Origin: DASRAJ01 sp039920305
Lineage (GTDB): Bacteria; Bacteroidota; Bacteroidia; Chitinophagales; UBA10324
Direction: 5' to 3'
Assembly (NCBI GenBank): GCA_039920305.1
Contig: JBDSEA010000205.1
Coordinates: 1-17,318, forward strand
Length of the DNA stretch: 17,318 nucleotides
Part shown: in pieces, positions 1 to 7,177 of the stretch
How positions within the stretch are numbered: position 1 is the stretch's first letter
Layout of the letters: each line of letters starts with the position of its first letter
The notes under the pieces: model-generated
What the model was told of the DNA's origin: nothing
Databases searched by the model: none
What the model saw: only the letters and a program-made list of their open reading frames with translations
Translations under genes and position numbers: made by a program

Positions 1-207
1 GCCCGGAAATATGGCGAGCAGTCATTTAAAAAAAGTGATCATCCATCCGGAAATCCTCTTGCTGATGAATTAGCCGATGTTTTATTCGTAGTGATTTGCC
101 TTGCCAATCAAACCGGAATTGATTTAACAGATGCACTTGAAAAAAATTTGAAGAAAAAAAATAAGCGCGATGCTTTCCGGCATAAAGGCAATAATAAGCT
201 GAAGTAA
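1..207 (+). CDS. MazG-like nucleotide pyrophosphohydrolase, 3' end only
   Basis: The reading frame is open from the first base and ends at TAA 205-207, giving the last 68 residues of a protein whose start lies outside the window. The fragment contains DELADVLFVVICLANQTGID followed by a Lys-rich helix and a KRD motif. This matches the second metal-binding helix (ExxD) and the C-terminal end of single-domain MazG-like NTP pyrophosphohydrolases. The family hydrolyses nucleoside triphosphates to monophosphate and pyrophosphate, often as a house-cleaning activity, using Mg ions held by an EExxE...ExxD set. Only the ExxD half is visible; the first EExxE helix would lie upstream. The substrate cannot be told from this piece. 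Family assignment is fairly sure, exact function is not. Confidence 0.8.
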   Translation, partial: ARKYGEQSFKKSDHPSGNPLADELADVLFVVICLANQTGIDLTDALEKNLKKKNKRDAFRHKGNNKLK

Positions 208-219
208 AAATGGAAGCAT

Positions 220-227
220 TACTTTTG
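220..227 (+). promoter_or_regulatory. Candidate Bacteroidota -7 promoter element
   Basis: TACTTTTG matches the Bacteroidota -7 consensus TAnnTTTG exactly and lies 20 bases before the ATG of the small secreted protein at 248. No clear TTG -33 element is seen at the expected spacing, so this is only a partial promoter match. Confidence 0.4.
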
Positions 228-247
228 GGGTTCTAAAAAAAATAACA

Positions 248-655
248 ATGAAAAAATTAATGATCTTTATAGTGCTGGTTTTTGCAATTACGGTTTCCAA
301 AGCCCAGCAACCCTCCTCTGCAAATCAAAATTTACCTGCTGCCACGGCTCCAGTAATTGAAAAGGCATCTCCGGAAATGAATCATGATTGCTCAATGCAC
401 AGCAACGCAGAAATGAAGGACTGCGGAAGTATGTCGAAAAAGGAATGTAAAGCACATAGTGAAGCAGTTAAAGCCTCATCTGCTTCGGAAAGTATGAGTT
501 CTGGACACACAAACAGTGGTTCAGCTGATCTGAAATCATCATGTGAAAACTCAAAGGCAGGCAAAAAAGGAAACAAATCATGCTGCAGCGGAACTTCCAG
601 GACATCGTCTGTGGCGCCTCAGGTTCAATCAGCCGGCGAGGCCCCGAAGCAATAA
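248..655 (+). CDS. Small secreted Cys/His/Met-rich protein, putative metal binding
   Basis: This is a 135-residue protein of unknown family. A Sec signal peptide is clear: Lys-rich start, hydrophobic core at residues 4-16 and a likely cleavage after SKA19. The mature part is low-complexity, rich in Ser, Lys and Ala. It carries six cysteines (48, 59, 67, 99, 112, 113), four histidines (46, 51, 70, 87) and several methionines. They cluster as HDCSMH (46-51), DCGSM (58-62), ECKAH (66-70) and a CC pair (112-113). There is no lipobox Cys after the signal peptide, so it is probably periplasmic or exported rather than a lipoprotein. Soft-metal (copper, zinc) binding or buffering is an inference from composition; no known domain was recognised. 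It stands alone, with its own candidate promoter upstream and a strong terminator downstream. Confidence 0.75.
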   Translation: MKKLMIFIVLVFAITVSKAQQPSSANQNLPAATAPVIEKASPEMNHDCSMHSNAEMKDCGSMSKKECKAHSEAVKASSASESMSSGHTNSGSADLKSSCENSKAGKKGNKSCCSGTSRTSSVAPQVQSAGEAPKQ

Positions 656-688
656 ATTTTTTCACCATCGCAATTGGATGATATCAAG

Positions 689-719
689 AAAGCATCCCTG
701 AATTTCGGGATGCTTTTTT
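689..719 (+). terminator. Rho-independent terminator after the small secreted protein gene
   Basis: A perfect 10-base-pair inverted repeat (AAAGCATCCC at 689-698 and GGGATGCTTT at 707-716) encloses an 8-base loop and runs into a T tract (714-719). It lies 33 bases after the stop codon at 655. The A residues before the stem would also give a short U tract on the other strand, but no gene converges on it. Confidence 0.9.
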
Positions 720-789
720 ATGTTAAATGAACATCCGGATGGTGAAAACTGTTATACCACACATCATTCATTAAATTTAGTTTTATCGG

Positions 790-3700
790 ATGACTCAAGC
801 TGCTGCTCCGCTAAATCCAAATAAGAAATTTGCCGAAGCAATGGCAAAGCTGAATCCTGCGCAGCGAAAGGCAGTGGAAACCATTGAGGGTCCTGTGCTG
901 GTGATTGCCGGGCCCGGTACAGGAAAAACGCAAATACTTGCAGCACGTGTCGGGAGTATTTTACTTAAGGCACACATTTATCCTGAAAATATTTTATGCC
1001 TCACCTATACTGAGGCAGGTACTGTAGCGATGCGTAAGCGCCTTCAGGAATTTATCGGGGCACAGGCCTACCGTGTACCTATTCACACTTTCCACTCTTT
1101 TTGCAACCAGGTGATTCAGGAAAATCTCGACCGGTTCGGAATAAATGAGCTCGATGTGCTTTCAGAGATTGAAGAGGCAGAATTATTCCGTGAGCTTATT
1201 GATTCTTTTGGAAAAGACCACCGGCTTAAAAGATGGAGTGGTGATGTTTACTATGAAGCATCAAGGCTGCAGAATCTGTTCTCGATGATGAAGAGGGAAA
1301 ATTTAACCCCTGAAAGCATCACCCTGAAAGTAAATGAGTTTGTGGAAACACTTAAGAATGATCCCGAAAATATTTCTTCGCGCGGAAAAAACAAGGGCGA
1401 GTTGAAAGCTGATATACGGAGAAAAATCGACAGCTTTTCTCCTCTTATTGCTGCCGCACATGAATTTCCGGCATACCAGGAGCTTCTGCGCCGGCGAAAG
1501 CGCTACACTTATGATGATATGATCCTGTGGGTACTCAATGAGTTTAAAATAGACCCCCAGTTTCTGCTTCGCTACCAGGAGCGTTACCATTATTTTCTGG
1601 TAGATGAGTACCAGGACACCAGTGGCTCGCAAAATGAAGTGCTTGATCTGCTGATCTCATTCTGGGATGTGCCAAATGTTTTTGTTGTTGGCGATGATGA
1701 TCAATCCATATTCCGGTTTCAGGGAGCGGGTGTAGAAAACATCCGCCGGTTTGTTGTGCGATACCAATCCGATCTTACTGTTATTCCGCTGGAAGAAAAC
1801 TACCGCTCCTCCCAGTACATACTTAATGCGTCATCACAACTCATTCAAAACAATACTGAGCGGCTCGTCAATGAATTTACTCAATTTACAAAAAACCTTA
1901 CGGCACGAAATATTTCATTTGCAAAAAGTGACGTGCTGCCGAGGGTCCTGATTTTTGATACGCCCAAATCGGAGGCGGCATATATTGCTACAGAAATTGA
2001 GAAGCTGAAGGAAAAAAATATTCCGCTCAGCGAAATTGCGGTACTATACCGCCAGCATAAGCATGTGGATGAGCTCGCGGATTGGCTTAAGAAGAAAAAT
2101 ATTCCCATCAACATTCACCGCAGGGAAAATATTTTGCAACTGCCGCTTACCATGCAGTTGCTCAATGTTCTGGAATATATCGATATGGAATACAGGATGC
2201 CGGGAAGCGGTGAGCATTTGCTTTTTGGTCTACTGCACTACGATTTTTTTTCGGTTGATATCAGTACGGTTCACCGGATGAGCCTGTGTTTTCCTTCAGG
2301 AAAAAAATTAAAATGGCGTGAGGTAATTACCAGGCCCGGTAAATATTTTGACCATGATCTGTTCTCAGGTAATGAGATTTGTATTGATTCTATTGTTAAA
2401 ATTTCATCCCTGCTTGAGAAATGGATTCGCTCACTGGCTAACCTGAGCCTCCAGGCTTTCTTTCAGCAACTGATCACTGAAGGTGGTATTATGCAATGTA
2501 TCCTTAATAAGCCCGATAAAATATGGCTGTTACAGGAACTTGATACCCTCTTCAATTTCATCAAGGATGAAACGCACCGCACCCCCGCCATCACGCTTCG
2601 TAAACTGGTTTCAAAAGCACGGCTGATGCAGGAAGAAGGAATGCGGCTTCAGATCAATAAATTTACATACGAGCCCCAGGCGGTAAACCTGATCACGGCA
2701 CACAGCGCTAAAGGCCTCGAGTTTCGACACGTTTTTTTAGTCAGCGCCAGCTCCAAAGGATGGGAAAAGCAGTCTGGCGGTGCAGGAAGAGACTATTGCT
2801 ATCCTGAAAACCTCATAACGGAAACACCGGGTGAGACGGTGGAGGAGGAGCGCCGGCTGTTTTATGTTGCCATGACGCGTGCAAAAGAGTTCCTTACCAT
2901 TAGCTATACAAAGCATGATGCGTCCGGAAGAGATTCAGAACAAAGCCGGTTTGTTGCGGAAATACAGGATCACCCTGAAGTGCACCTCGACGACACTACG
3001 GTAAGCATGGAACAGATCGCAGCATTTGCAGAAGTTATACTGGGTGCGGAATTACATCCTCTGGATTACCCTTCCGGTGAAAATTATGTGCGAAGGATCA
3101 TGGAGAATTATGCGCTGAACGTAACCGGTCTGAATGCCTACCTCAAATGTCCCTTAACTTTTTACTACCAGAATTTTTTACGCATCCCTTCGGCTAAAGA
3201 AGAATACCTGGAATTCGGCAACGCGGTGCATAATGCGCTTGAAGCGTATTTTAAAACCATGACGGAAAACCCCGCTCATGACTTCGGTGAAGTTGATCAG
3301 CTTGTTGAGGCTTTCAAGCAGAATATGTATAGCAGGCGTGAAGTTTTTTCAGACGAGCAATTTGCCCGGCGAATGGAATACGGACAATTGATTCTTCCAA
3401 AATATCATGGTCGTTACGTCAGTAACTGGAATAAAATCATTTCGTCAGAAAGAAAACTCAACGGAATTGAAATTGATGGTGTGCCTGCAGGCGGCCGGGT
3501 AGATAAAATTGAATTTGACGGCAAAAACGCGACAGTAGTGGATTACAAAACCGGTAAGTATGAAAATGCAAGGAATAAATTCAGGCGGCCGGGTGAAGGA
3601 AGAAATCCAGATGCATTTGAATTTAAATTCGGGGGTGACTACTGGAGGCAGGCAGTCTTTTACAAATTGCTGATTGATAACTACAGGATGAAGGATTGGA

Positions 3701-3945
3701 ATGTAGTAAGCTGCGAGTTTGACTTCATCGAGCCCGACAAAGACACCGGAGAATTTTACAAGCAAAAAATTGATATCACTGCGGAAGATGCAGCAATCGT
3801 AAGTGAGCAAATTACTTCAGCATGGAATGGTATTCAGCAAATGGACTTCCATGGTTGTGGTGATGATGATTGCTACTGGTGCAATTTTGCGCGTGATAAT
3901 TTTAATGTAAATCCCGGTTTAACACTAGCGGATTATTTACAATGA
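790..3945 (+). CDS. UvrD/RecB-like helicase fused to a PD-(D/E)XK nuclease with Fe-S-type cysteines
   Basis: This 1051-residue protein joins a superfamily 1A DNA helicase to a RecB-family nuclease. Helicase motifs are intact: Q25 of the Q motif, Walker A AGPGTGKT (40-47), Walker B VDEYQD (271-276), GDDDQS (301-306), EENYRS (335-340), TAHSAKGLEF (636-645) and the arginine-finger motif VAMTRAK (693-699). The C-terminal nuclease has H814 (GNAVH), D905 (GRVD) and DYK (918-920), the usual RecB catalytic set. Cys787, Cys1023, Cys1028 and Cys1031 are arranged one before and three after the nuclease core, as in AddB/Cas4-type Fe-S nucleases. By family it should translocate on single-stranded DNA and degrade or process ends in recombination or repair. 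No AddB/RecC-like partner is next to it. Whether it serves general repair or foreign-DNA defence cannot be told. The ATG at 790 lies just before the first conserved region. Confidence 0.93.
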   Translation: MTQAAAPLNPNKKFAEAMAKLNPAQRKAVETIEGPVLVIAGPGTGKTQILAARVGSILLKAHIYPENILCLTYTEAGTVAMRKRLQEFIGAQAYRVPIHTFHSFCNQVIQENLDRFGINELDVLSEIEEAELFRELIDSFGKDHRLKRWSGDVYYEASRLQNLFSMMKRENLTPESITLKVNEFVETLKNDPENISSRGKNKGELKADIRRKIDSFSPLIAAAHEFPAYQELLRRRKRYTYDDMILWVLNEFKIDPQFLLRYQERYHYFLVDEYQDTSGSQNEVLDLLISFWDVPNVFVVGDDDQSIFRFQGAGVENIRRFVVRYQSDLTVIPLEENYRSSQYILNASSQLIQNNTERLVNEFTQFTKNLTARNISFAKSDVLPRVLIFDTPKSEAAYIATEIEKLKEKNIPLSEIAVLYRQHKHVDELADWLKKKNIPINIHRRENILQLPLTMQLLNVLEYIDMEYRMPGSGEHLLFGLLHYDFFSVDISTVHRMSLCFPSGKKLKWREVITRPGKYFDHDLFSGNEICIDSIVKISSLLEKWIRSLANLSLQAFFQQLITEGGIMQCILNKPDKIWLLQELDTLFNFIKDETHRTPAITLRKLVSKARLMQEEGMRLQINKFTYEPQAVNLITAHSAKGLEFRHVFLVSASSKGWEKQSGGAGRDYCYPENLITETPGETVEEERRLFYVAMTRAKEFLTISYTKHDASGRDSEQSRFVAEIQDHPEVHLDDTTVSMEQIAAFAEVILGAELHPLDYPSGENYVRRIMENYALNVTGLNAYLKCPLTFYYQNFLRIPSAKEEYLEFGNAVHNALEAYFKTMTENPAHDFGEVDQLVEAFKQNMYSRREVFSDEQFARRMEYGQLILPKYHGRYVSNWNKIISSERKLNGIEIDGVPAGGRVDKIEFDGKNATVVDYKTGKYENARNKFRRPGEGRNPDAFEFKFGGDYWRQAVFYKLLIDNYRMKDWNVVSCEFDFIEPDKDTGEFYKQKIDITAEDAAIVSEQITSAWNGIQQMDFHGCGDDDCYWCNFARDNFNVNPGLTLADYLQ

Positions 3946-3958
3946 TACTTGCTAAAAG

Positions 3959-3990
3959 AAATACTGACATAGAGTAGCGGGTCAGTATTT
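3959..3990 (-). terminator. Inverted repeat between convergent genes, possible terminator
   Basis: A perfect 10-base-pair inverted repeat (AAATACTGAC at 3959-3968 and GTCAGTATTT at 3981-3990) with a 12-base loop begins 14 bases past the helicase stop. Read on the minus strand the stem runs into TTTCTTTT, which suits termination of the glycosyltransferase transcript. On the plus strand only three T residues follow. The stem is AT-rich, so it would be a moderate terminator. Confidence 0.4.
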
Positions 3991-4127
3991 GATGGATGAA
4001 ATGTGAATACGATTTTTGAGAACAAGCAATTGGAAAGCATGAATGATCTTGCATTGCAGTTACAGCTTGCTTTAGAACCCCGGGCAATAAAAATTAATGA
4101 ATCAATTTTAAATGAAAGCTTGCCTTG

Positions 4128-4964
4128 CTATGATAACCGGAGAATGGTTCCAATGACACGCTGCAGTAAGTAACCGGGATTTAATCCAGGACCATGCAGC
4201 TCACCTTTATATTCTTCTCCCCTAAGGGTATAATATTTATGAAATGCTGTTTGCTTGATCCCCCACTTCTTTAAAAACTGTTTTCGCCCGTAATTATGAT
4301 TCTGCATTCTGATGATTGATTTTGATACAAAGTGATAAACACGGCTTGCGCCGGCCCCTTTAAAATTCCTGCATCCTTTCTGCCACATCTTCATAGCAAA
4401 ATCATCGTCGGCACTCATGCCGGGTGAAAACTCTTCACTGAATCCATCCACCATATCCCACCACTTTTTATGTACAACGAATGGCGGCCATGTTGAGCCA
4501 CTCCAGTTTTGTTTTATAAAAAATGAGAACTCCTTCAGTAATTTTTCTTCATCGAAATCCCGGACACCTCTGCCGTAATCAGCAACAATTACGCAGTTAT
4601 TTTTTGTTTCATAAGGCTCAATAAGTGTTGATGAAAGCATGAAGCAATCAGTATTTAAGGTTTCAATTTCATCTGTAAGAAATTGATCCCATGCAGGAAG
4701 CGCATACATGTCATCGTTTATAAAAACAAGGTATTTGTGATTTGCAAGCATGGCAGCCTGATTTAATGCAATGCACACACCCTCATTTTTTACGGTAAAA
4801 GAGAAATCAAGTCCCATTTGCTTAACCCATTCAGCAGTCCCATCCGTTCCTTCGTTTATATGGATTATGATCTGATGGGAGTATGAAGAATTTTTCAGAA
4901 TACTTTCAATACATATTTTCAGGAATTCAAGATTATTCCACGATGGGATAAGAATCGAAAACAT
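4128..4964 (-). CDS. Family 2 glycosyltransferase
   Basis: This 278-residue enzyme has a GT-A fold typical of glycosyltransferase family 2, which moves a sugar from a nucleotide sugar to an acceptor. Visible marks are the N-terminal strand FSILIPSWNN (2-11), the INEGTDGT loop (36-43), the DxD-like metal site FINDD (81-85), and an ADDD motif (185-188) near the expected catalytic acid region. A basic segment follows (NYGRKQFLKKWG). No membrane segments are seen, so it is probably cytosolic or membrane-associated. The first ATG, at 4964, is chosen because the family usually starts a few residues before SILIPSWN. An in-frame TTG at 5003 would add 13 residues. A TTACTTTG element at 5001-5008 (minus), one base off the -7 consensus, would place the transcript start inside that extension and so favours the ATG. 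The gene stands alone, so the acceptor is unknown. Confidence 0.85.
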   Translation of the reverse strand: MFSILIPSWNNLEFLKICIESILKNSSYSHQIIIHINEGTDGTAEWVKQMGLDFSFTVKNEGVCIALNQAAMLANHKYLVFINDDMYALPAWDQFLTDEIETLNTDCFMLSSTLIEPYETKNNCVIVADYGRGVRDFDEEKLLKEFSFFIKQNWSGSTWPPFVVHKKWWDMVDGFSEEFSPGMSADDDFAMKMWQKGCRNFKGAGASRVYHFVSKSIIRMQNHNYGRKQFLKKWGIKQTAFHKYYTLRGEEYKGELHGPGLNPGYLLQRVIGTILRLS

Positions 4965-5059
4965 GAGAGCAGGCAAAGCTTTCAAAAACCCGTATGCTTG
5001 CAAAGTAACTCAATTACCTTAGCGTCCCATAGATAAGTAACAGCACACTCCGGAAATTC

Positions 5060-6088
5060 ATGAGTAAGCTCTCTGAAACAGTCAGTCATTCTATTGCAGA
5101 ACAACGGTTTATCAAGCAACTGCAAACTTTGCAGCCGATGATGATGGCATCAGTAAAGTCGGAAAATTATGCACTCACACTATACCAGTCAGGCGCACGT
5201 CAAACTTTATTTTATCTTGAAGGACTAGCGCGCATGTACAGGAATATGCACAACCGGAAGCGGTTCGAGCGCATGCGTATTGCGTTCAAATTAATTGAGG
5301 ATCAACTGGGAAAGGTTGATTACTATGACAGTTTTGTCAAAGAATTTTCTGCGCAGGAAAATTTCCCTCCGGTGCTTATTTCGAATTTAAAGCAGCATTA
5401 TGATGAGGAATTGATCCGGATGAATGAAATACTTTGTGAACAGAAGTGGATCACGGATGATTTTTTCATGTTCAAAAAACTTTTGGGGGAGCTGAGAGAT
5501 GCCGACTGGAAAAAGGCAAAGAAAGACCGCAGGGCAATAGCCGAAATTATGCTTGCCCAGGTGAATTTTGTGCAGGACTCCTATGAAAGGGGAGTACTTA
5601 ATTTTCAGTCTATTGAAAAGGGCGTTCACGAATTTCGCCGGCAGATTCGCTGGATCAGCATCTATGCCCAGGCGCTTGATGGCTTAATTCAGCTCAGGCA
5701 GGTGGCAGTGACCAATCCAAAGCTTCAGATGTATTTAACCAAAGAAATTATAGATAACCCGTTCAATAAAATGCCGGAACCGGAAAAAAATATTCAGCCG
5801 GTTTTCATAGAGGCGCCCAATTTTTACGCTTTAAGCTGGATTATTGATAAAGGAGGTCAGCTGAAGGATGAAGCTTTGCGCATTATTGTTATTGAGGATG
5901 CAATGACGGAAACAAAATTTACCGGAGTAACAGAGATAAAACAAGCGGCGCGTCAATTAGCAATGGCAAGCACACATTCTCTTCATGAAATAAAGGATTC
6001 CATGGAGGTTATTGCAGATGATTTTATTTACGATCATAAAGTATTGAAGCGAATCGGGCGTGATTTACTGCGTGAGCTTCATTCATAA
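5060..6088 (+). CDS. Conserved-looking helical protein of unknown function, CHAD-like features
   Basis: The 342-residue product has no signal peptide or membrane segment and is predicted to be cytosolic and mainly alpha-helical. I do not recognise it with certainty. Two segments resemble the helices of CHAD domains (conserved-histidine alpha-helical domains, which bind polyphosphate). One is near residues 45-95, with GARQTLFYLEG, a run of basic residues (NRKRFERMR) and LGKVDYYDSF. The second is GVHEFRRQIRW (188-198), which has the His and spaced Arg residues of the CHAD H-E-x-R-x-x-x-R pattern. A CHAD domain is a pair of four-helix bundles, so two such segments would fit the architecture. The match is weak and seen by eye only. 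The gene is divergent from the glycosyltransferase, sharing a 95-base intergenic stretch, and convergent with the downstream SDR gene. The start ATG at 5060 is the first in frame. Confidence 0.7.
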   Translation: MSKLSETVSHSIAEQRFIKQLQTLQPMMMASVKSENYALTLYQSGARQTLFYLEGLARMYRNMHNRKRFERMRIAFKLIEDQLGKVDYYDSFVKEFSAQENFPPVLISNLKQHYDEELIRMNEILCEQKWITDDFFMFKKLLGELRDADWKKAKKDRRAIAEIMLAQVNFVQDSYERGVLNFQSIEKGVHEFRRQIRWISIYAQALDGLIQLRQVAVTNPKLQMYLTKEIIDNPFNKMPEPEKNIQPVFIEAPNFYALSWIIDKGGQLKDEALRIIVIEDAMTETKFTGVTEIKQAARQLAMASTHSLHEIKDSMEVIADDFIYDHKVLKRIGRDLLRELHS

Positions 6089-6120
6089 GATTTCCGTTCG
6101 CTATTCTAAATGAAGTTTTT
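6077..6120 (+). terminator. Possible terminator overlapping the stop of the CHAD-like gene
   Basis: CTTCATT (6077-6083) and AATGAAG (6109-6115) form a 7-base-pair stem followed by five T residues (6116-6120). The loop is 25 bases long and the stem is weak and overlaps the stop codon. The convergent SDR gene ends at 6133, so a terminator is expected here, but this is a modest candidate. Confidence 0.3.
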
Positions 6121-6132
6121 GAAACTATATTG

Positions 6133-6918
6133 TCAAAGACTTCCTGTTCTTCCACCATCAACCGGAAGGTTAATACCTGTTATGTAGCTCGCAACAGGGG
6201 AAGCAAGAAAACCAACAGCTGCCGCAATCTCCGAGGGATAAGCAAAGCGCTTCATTGGAATCTCGCGGATCATTTCTTCTTCAATATCACTGCCCAGTTT
6301 ACCTGTTTTGCTTGCTTTGCCATCTATAATTTCCTGCAGTCGCTCGGTATGGGTAGCCCCGGGAAGAACATTATTAACGGTTATTCCAAATGGAGCCAGT
6401 TCATTCGATAATGTCTTTGACCAATTGGCTACTGCAGCCCGGATCGTATTGGAAACACCCAGTCCTTTAAGCGGAATTTTTACTGAAGTTGAAATAATAT
6501 TGATGATCCTGCCGTAACCACTCCGCTTCATCCCGGGCACCAGGAGGGTAGCAAGCAGGTGATTACACACAAGATGGTTCCTGAATGCATGTTCAAATTG
6601 TTCGGGAGTAGCCTCCATGATATTTCCGGGAACAGGACCACCGGAATTGTTCACCAGGATCTGGTACGTGGTATCCCGAAGCTGGTGCAGGATCAGCTCT
6701 TTCAGCTCGTCGGGCTTTGAAAAATCTGCGAGGATAAAGTCATGCTGCTGATGCGTGGCAACATCGAGCTCCTTTATTGCCTCAAGCAATGAATCTTCAT
6801 TGCGTGCAGTCAAAGTAATGTTGGCACCAAGTTTCGAAAGTGCAATAGCGGTTGCTTTGCCAATTCCTTTGCTGCTGCCGCACACAAGAGCATTCCTGCC
6901 TGTAAGATCCGGATTCAT
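6133..6918 (-). CDS. SDR-fold oxidoreductase-like protein with an altered active site
   Basis: This is a 261-residue Rossmann-fold protein of the short-chain dehydrogenase/reductase superfamily, of usual length. It keeps the glycine-rich cofactor loop, here CGSSKGIG (13-20) with Cys in place of the usual Thr, the NNSGG strand end (90-94) and the catalytic-type serine in IISTS (S143). It also keeps the LPGATHTER loop and the C-terminal ITGINLPVDGG signature. At the place of the YxxxK pair it reads SNTIR (156-160), so Tyr is replaced by Ser and Lys by Arg; the 13-residue spacing from S143 to S156 confirms the alignment. A known subgroup of FabG-like SDRs has such an imperfect tetrad. It is often labelled 3-oxoacyl-ACP reductase, but that activity should not be assumed. 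It stands alone on the minus strand. Confidence 0.88.
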   Translation of the reverse strand: MNPDLTGRNALVCGSSKGIGKATAIALSKLGANITLTARNEDSLLEAIKELDVATHQQHDFILADFSKPDELKELILHQLRDTTYQILVNNSGGPVPGNIMEATPEQFEHAFRNHLVCNHLLATLLVPGMKRSGYGRIINIISTSVKIPLKGLGVSNTIRAAVANWSKTLSNELAPFGITVNNVLPGATHTERLQEIIDGKASKTGKLGSDIEEEMIREIPMKRFAYPSEIAAAVGFLASPVASYITGINLPVDGGRTGSL

Positions 6919-6935
6919 AATTTAAATAGTGATTT

Positions 6936-6943
6936 CAAACGTA
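6936..6943 (-). promoter_or_regulatory. Candidate -7 promoter element for the SDR gene
   Basis: On the minus strand TACGTTTG matches TAnnTTTG exactly and lies 17 bases before the ATG at 6918. A TTTTG stands further upstream but 26 bases away, longer than the usual 17-23 spacing, so the -33 part is unconvincing. Confidence 0.4.
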
Positions 6944-6974
6944 CGTGAATTTATTCTGCCTTCATGTGACAAAA

Positions 6975-7081
6975 GCGATGGTGAATCTCCCGCTCACCTG
7001 CAGATCGCAAGGTTGGGGATGTGAGCCATAAATTCAAAGGTGGGTGAAGCAACCTCCGTTAAGCGGGCAGGACACGGGAGG
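6975..7081. other. GC-rich segment with nested inverted repeats, possible structured RNA
   Basis: Within the 259-base gap between the SDR gene and pssA, three stems can be drawn one after another. GCGAT (6975-6979) pairs with ATCGC (7004-7008), enclosing GGTGA (6980-6984) with TCACC (6994-6998). GGTTG (7011-7015) pairs with CAACC (7050-7054). CCTCCGT (7053-7059) pairs with AC-GGAGG (7074-7081) with one bulged G; it shares two bases with the second helix. Shortly after comes a self-complementary AAAAGCTTTT and T-rich sequence. It contains no convincing reading frame and matches no RNA family I know. It could be a small RNA, a leader for pssA, or a decayed repeat. Without alignment of relatives this is only a candidate. 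Confidence 0.25.
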
Positions 7082-7139
7082 GAAAAGAAATCAGAAAAGC
7101 TTTTTTGAATTTCATTTTTTAACCATCACTATGCCTGCC

Positions 7140-7147
7140 TATCTTCG
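7140..7147 (+). promoter_or_regulatory. Candidate -7 promoter element for the pssA-purS-M28 run
   Basis: TATCTTCG is one base off TAnnTTTG and lies 30 bases before the GTG start of pssA. A T-only stretch (TTTTTT) sits 19 bases upstream where a TTTG -33 element would be expected. This is a plausible but imperfect promoter. Confidence 0.3.
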
Positions 7148-7177
7148 CCGGGTAATACCTGCTCTAAAAGTTTCCTG

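Noticed and set aside
3902..4087. Minus-strand open frame of 61 codons between helicase and glycosyltransferase
   Set aside because: It overlaps the end of the helicase gene and the inverted repeat at 3959-3990, and its translation has no recognisable pattern.
4965..5003. N-terminal extension of the glycosyltransferase from a TTG codon
   Set aside because: The added 13 residues are not typical for the family, an ATG follows at the usual place before the first conserved strand, and a promoter-like word overlaps the extension.
6130..6411. Plus-strand open frame of 93 codons inside the SDR region
   Set aside because: It is antisense to a well-supported SDR gene, its translation has no family-like pattern, and the opposite strand shows clear coding motifs throughout.
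6919..7177. tRNA, SRP RNA or cobalamin riboswitch in the gap before pssA
   Set aside because: No T-loop consensus, no SRP apical loop motif and no B12-box-like core was found, so none of these names is supported despite the stems.
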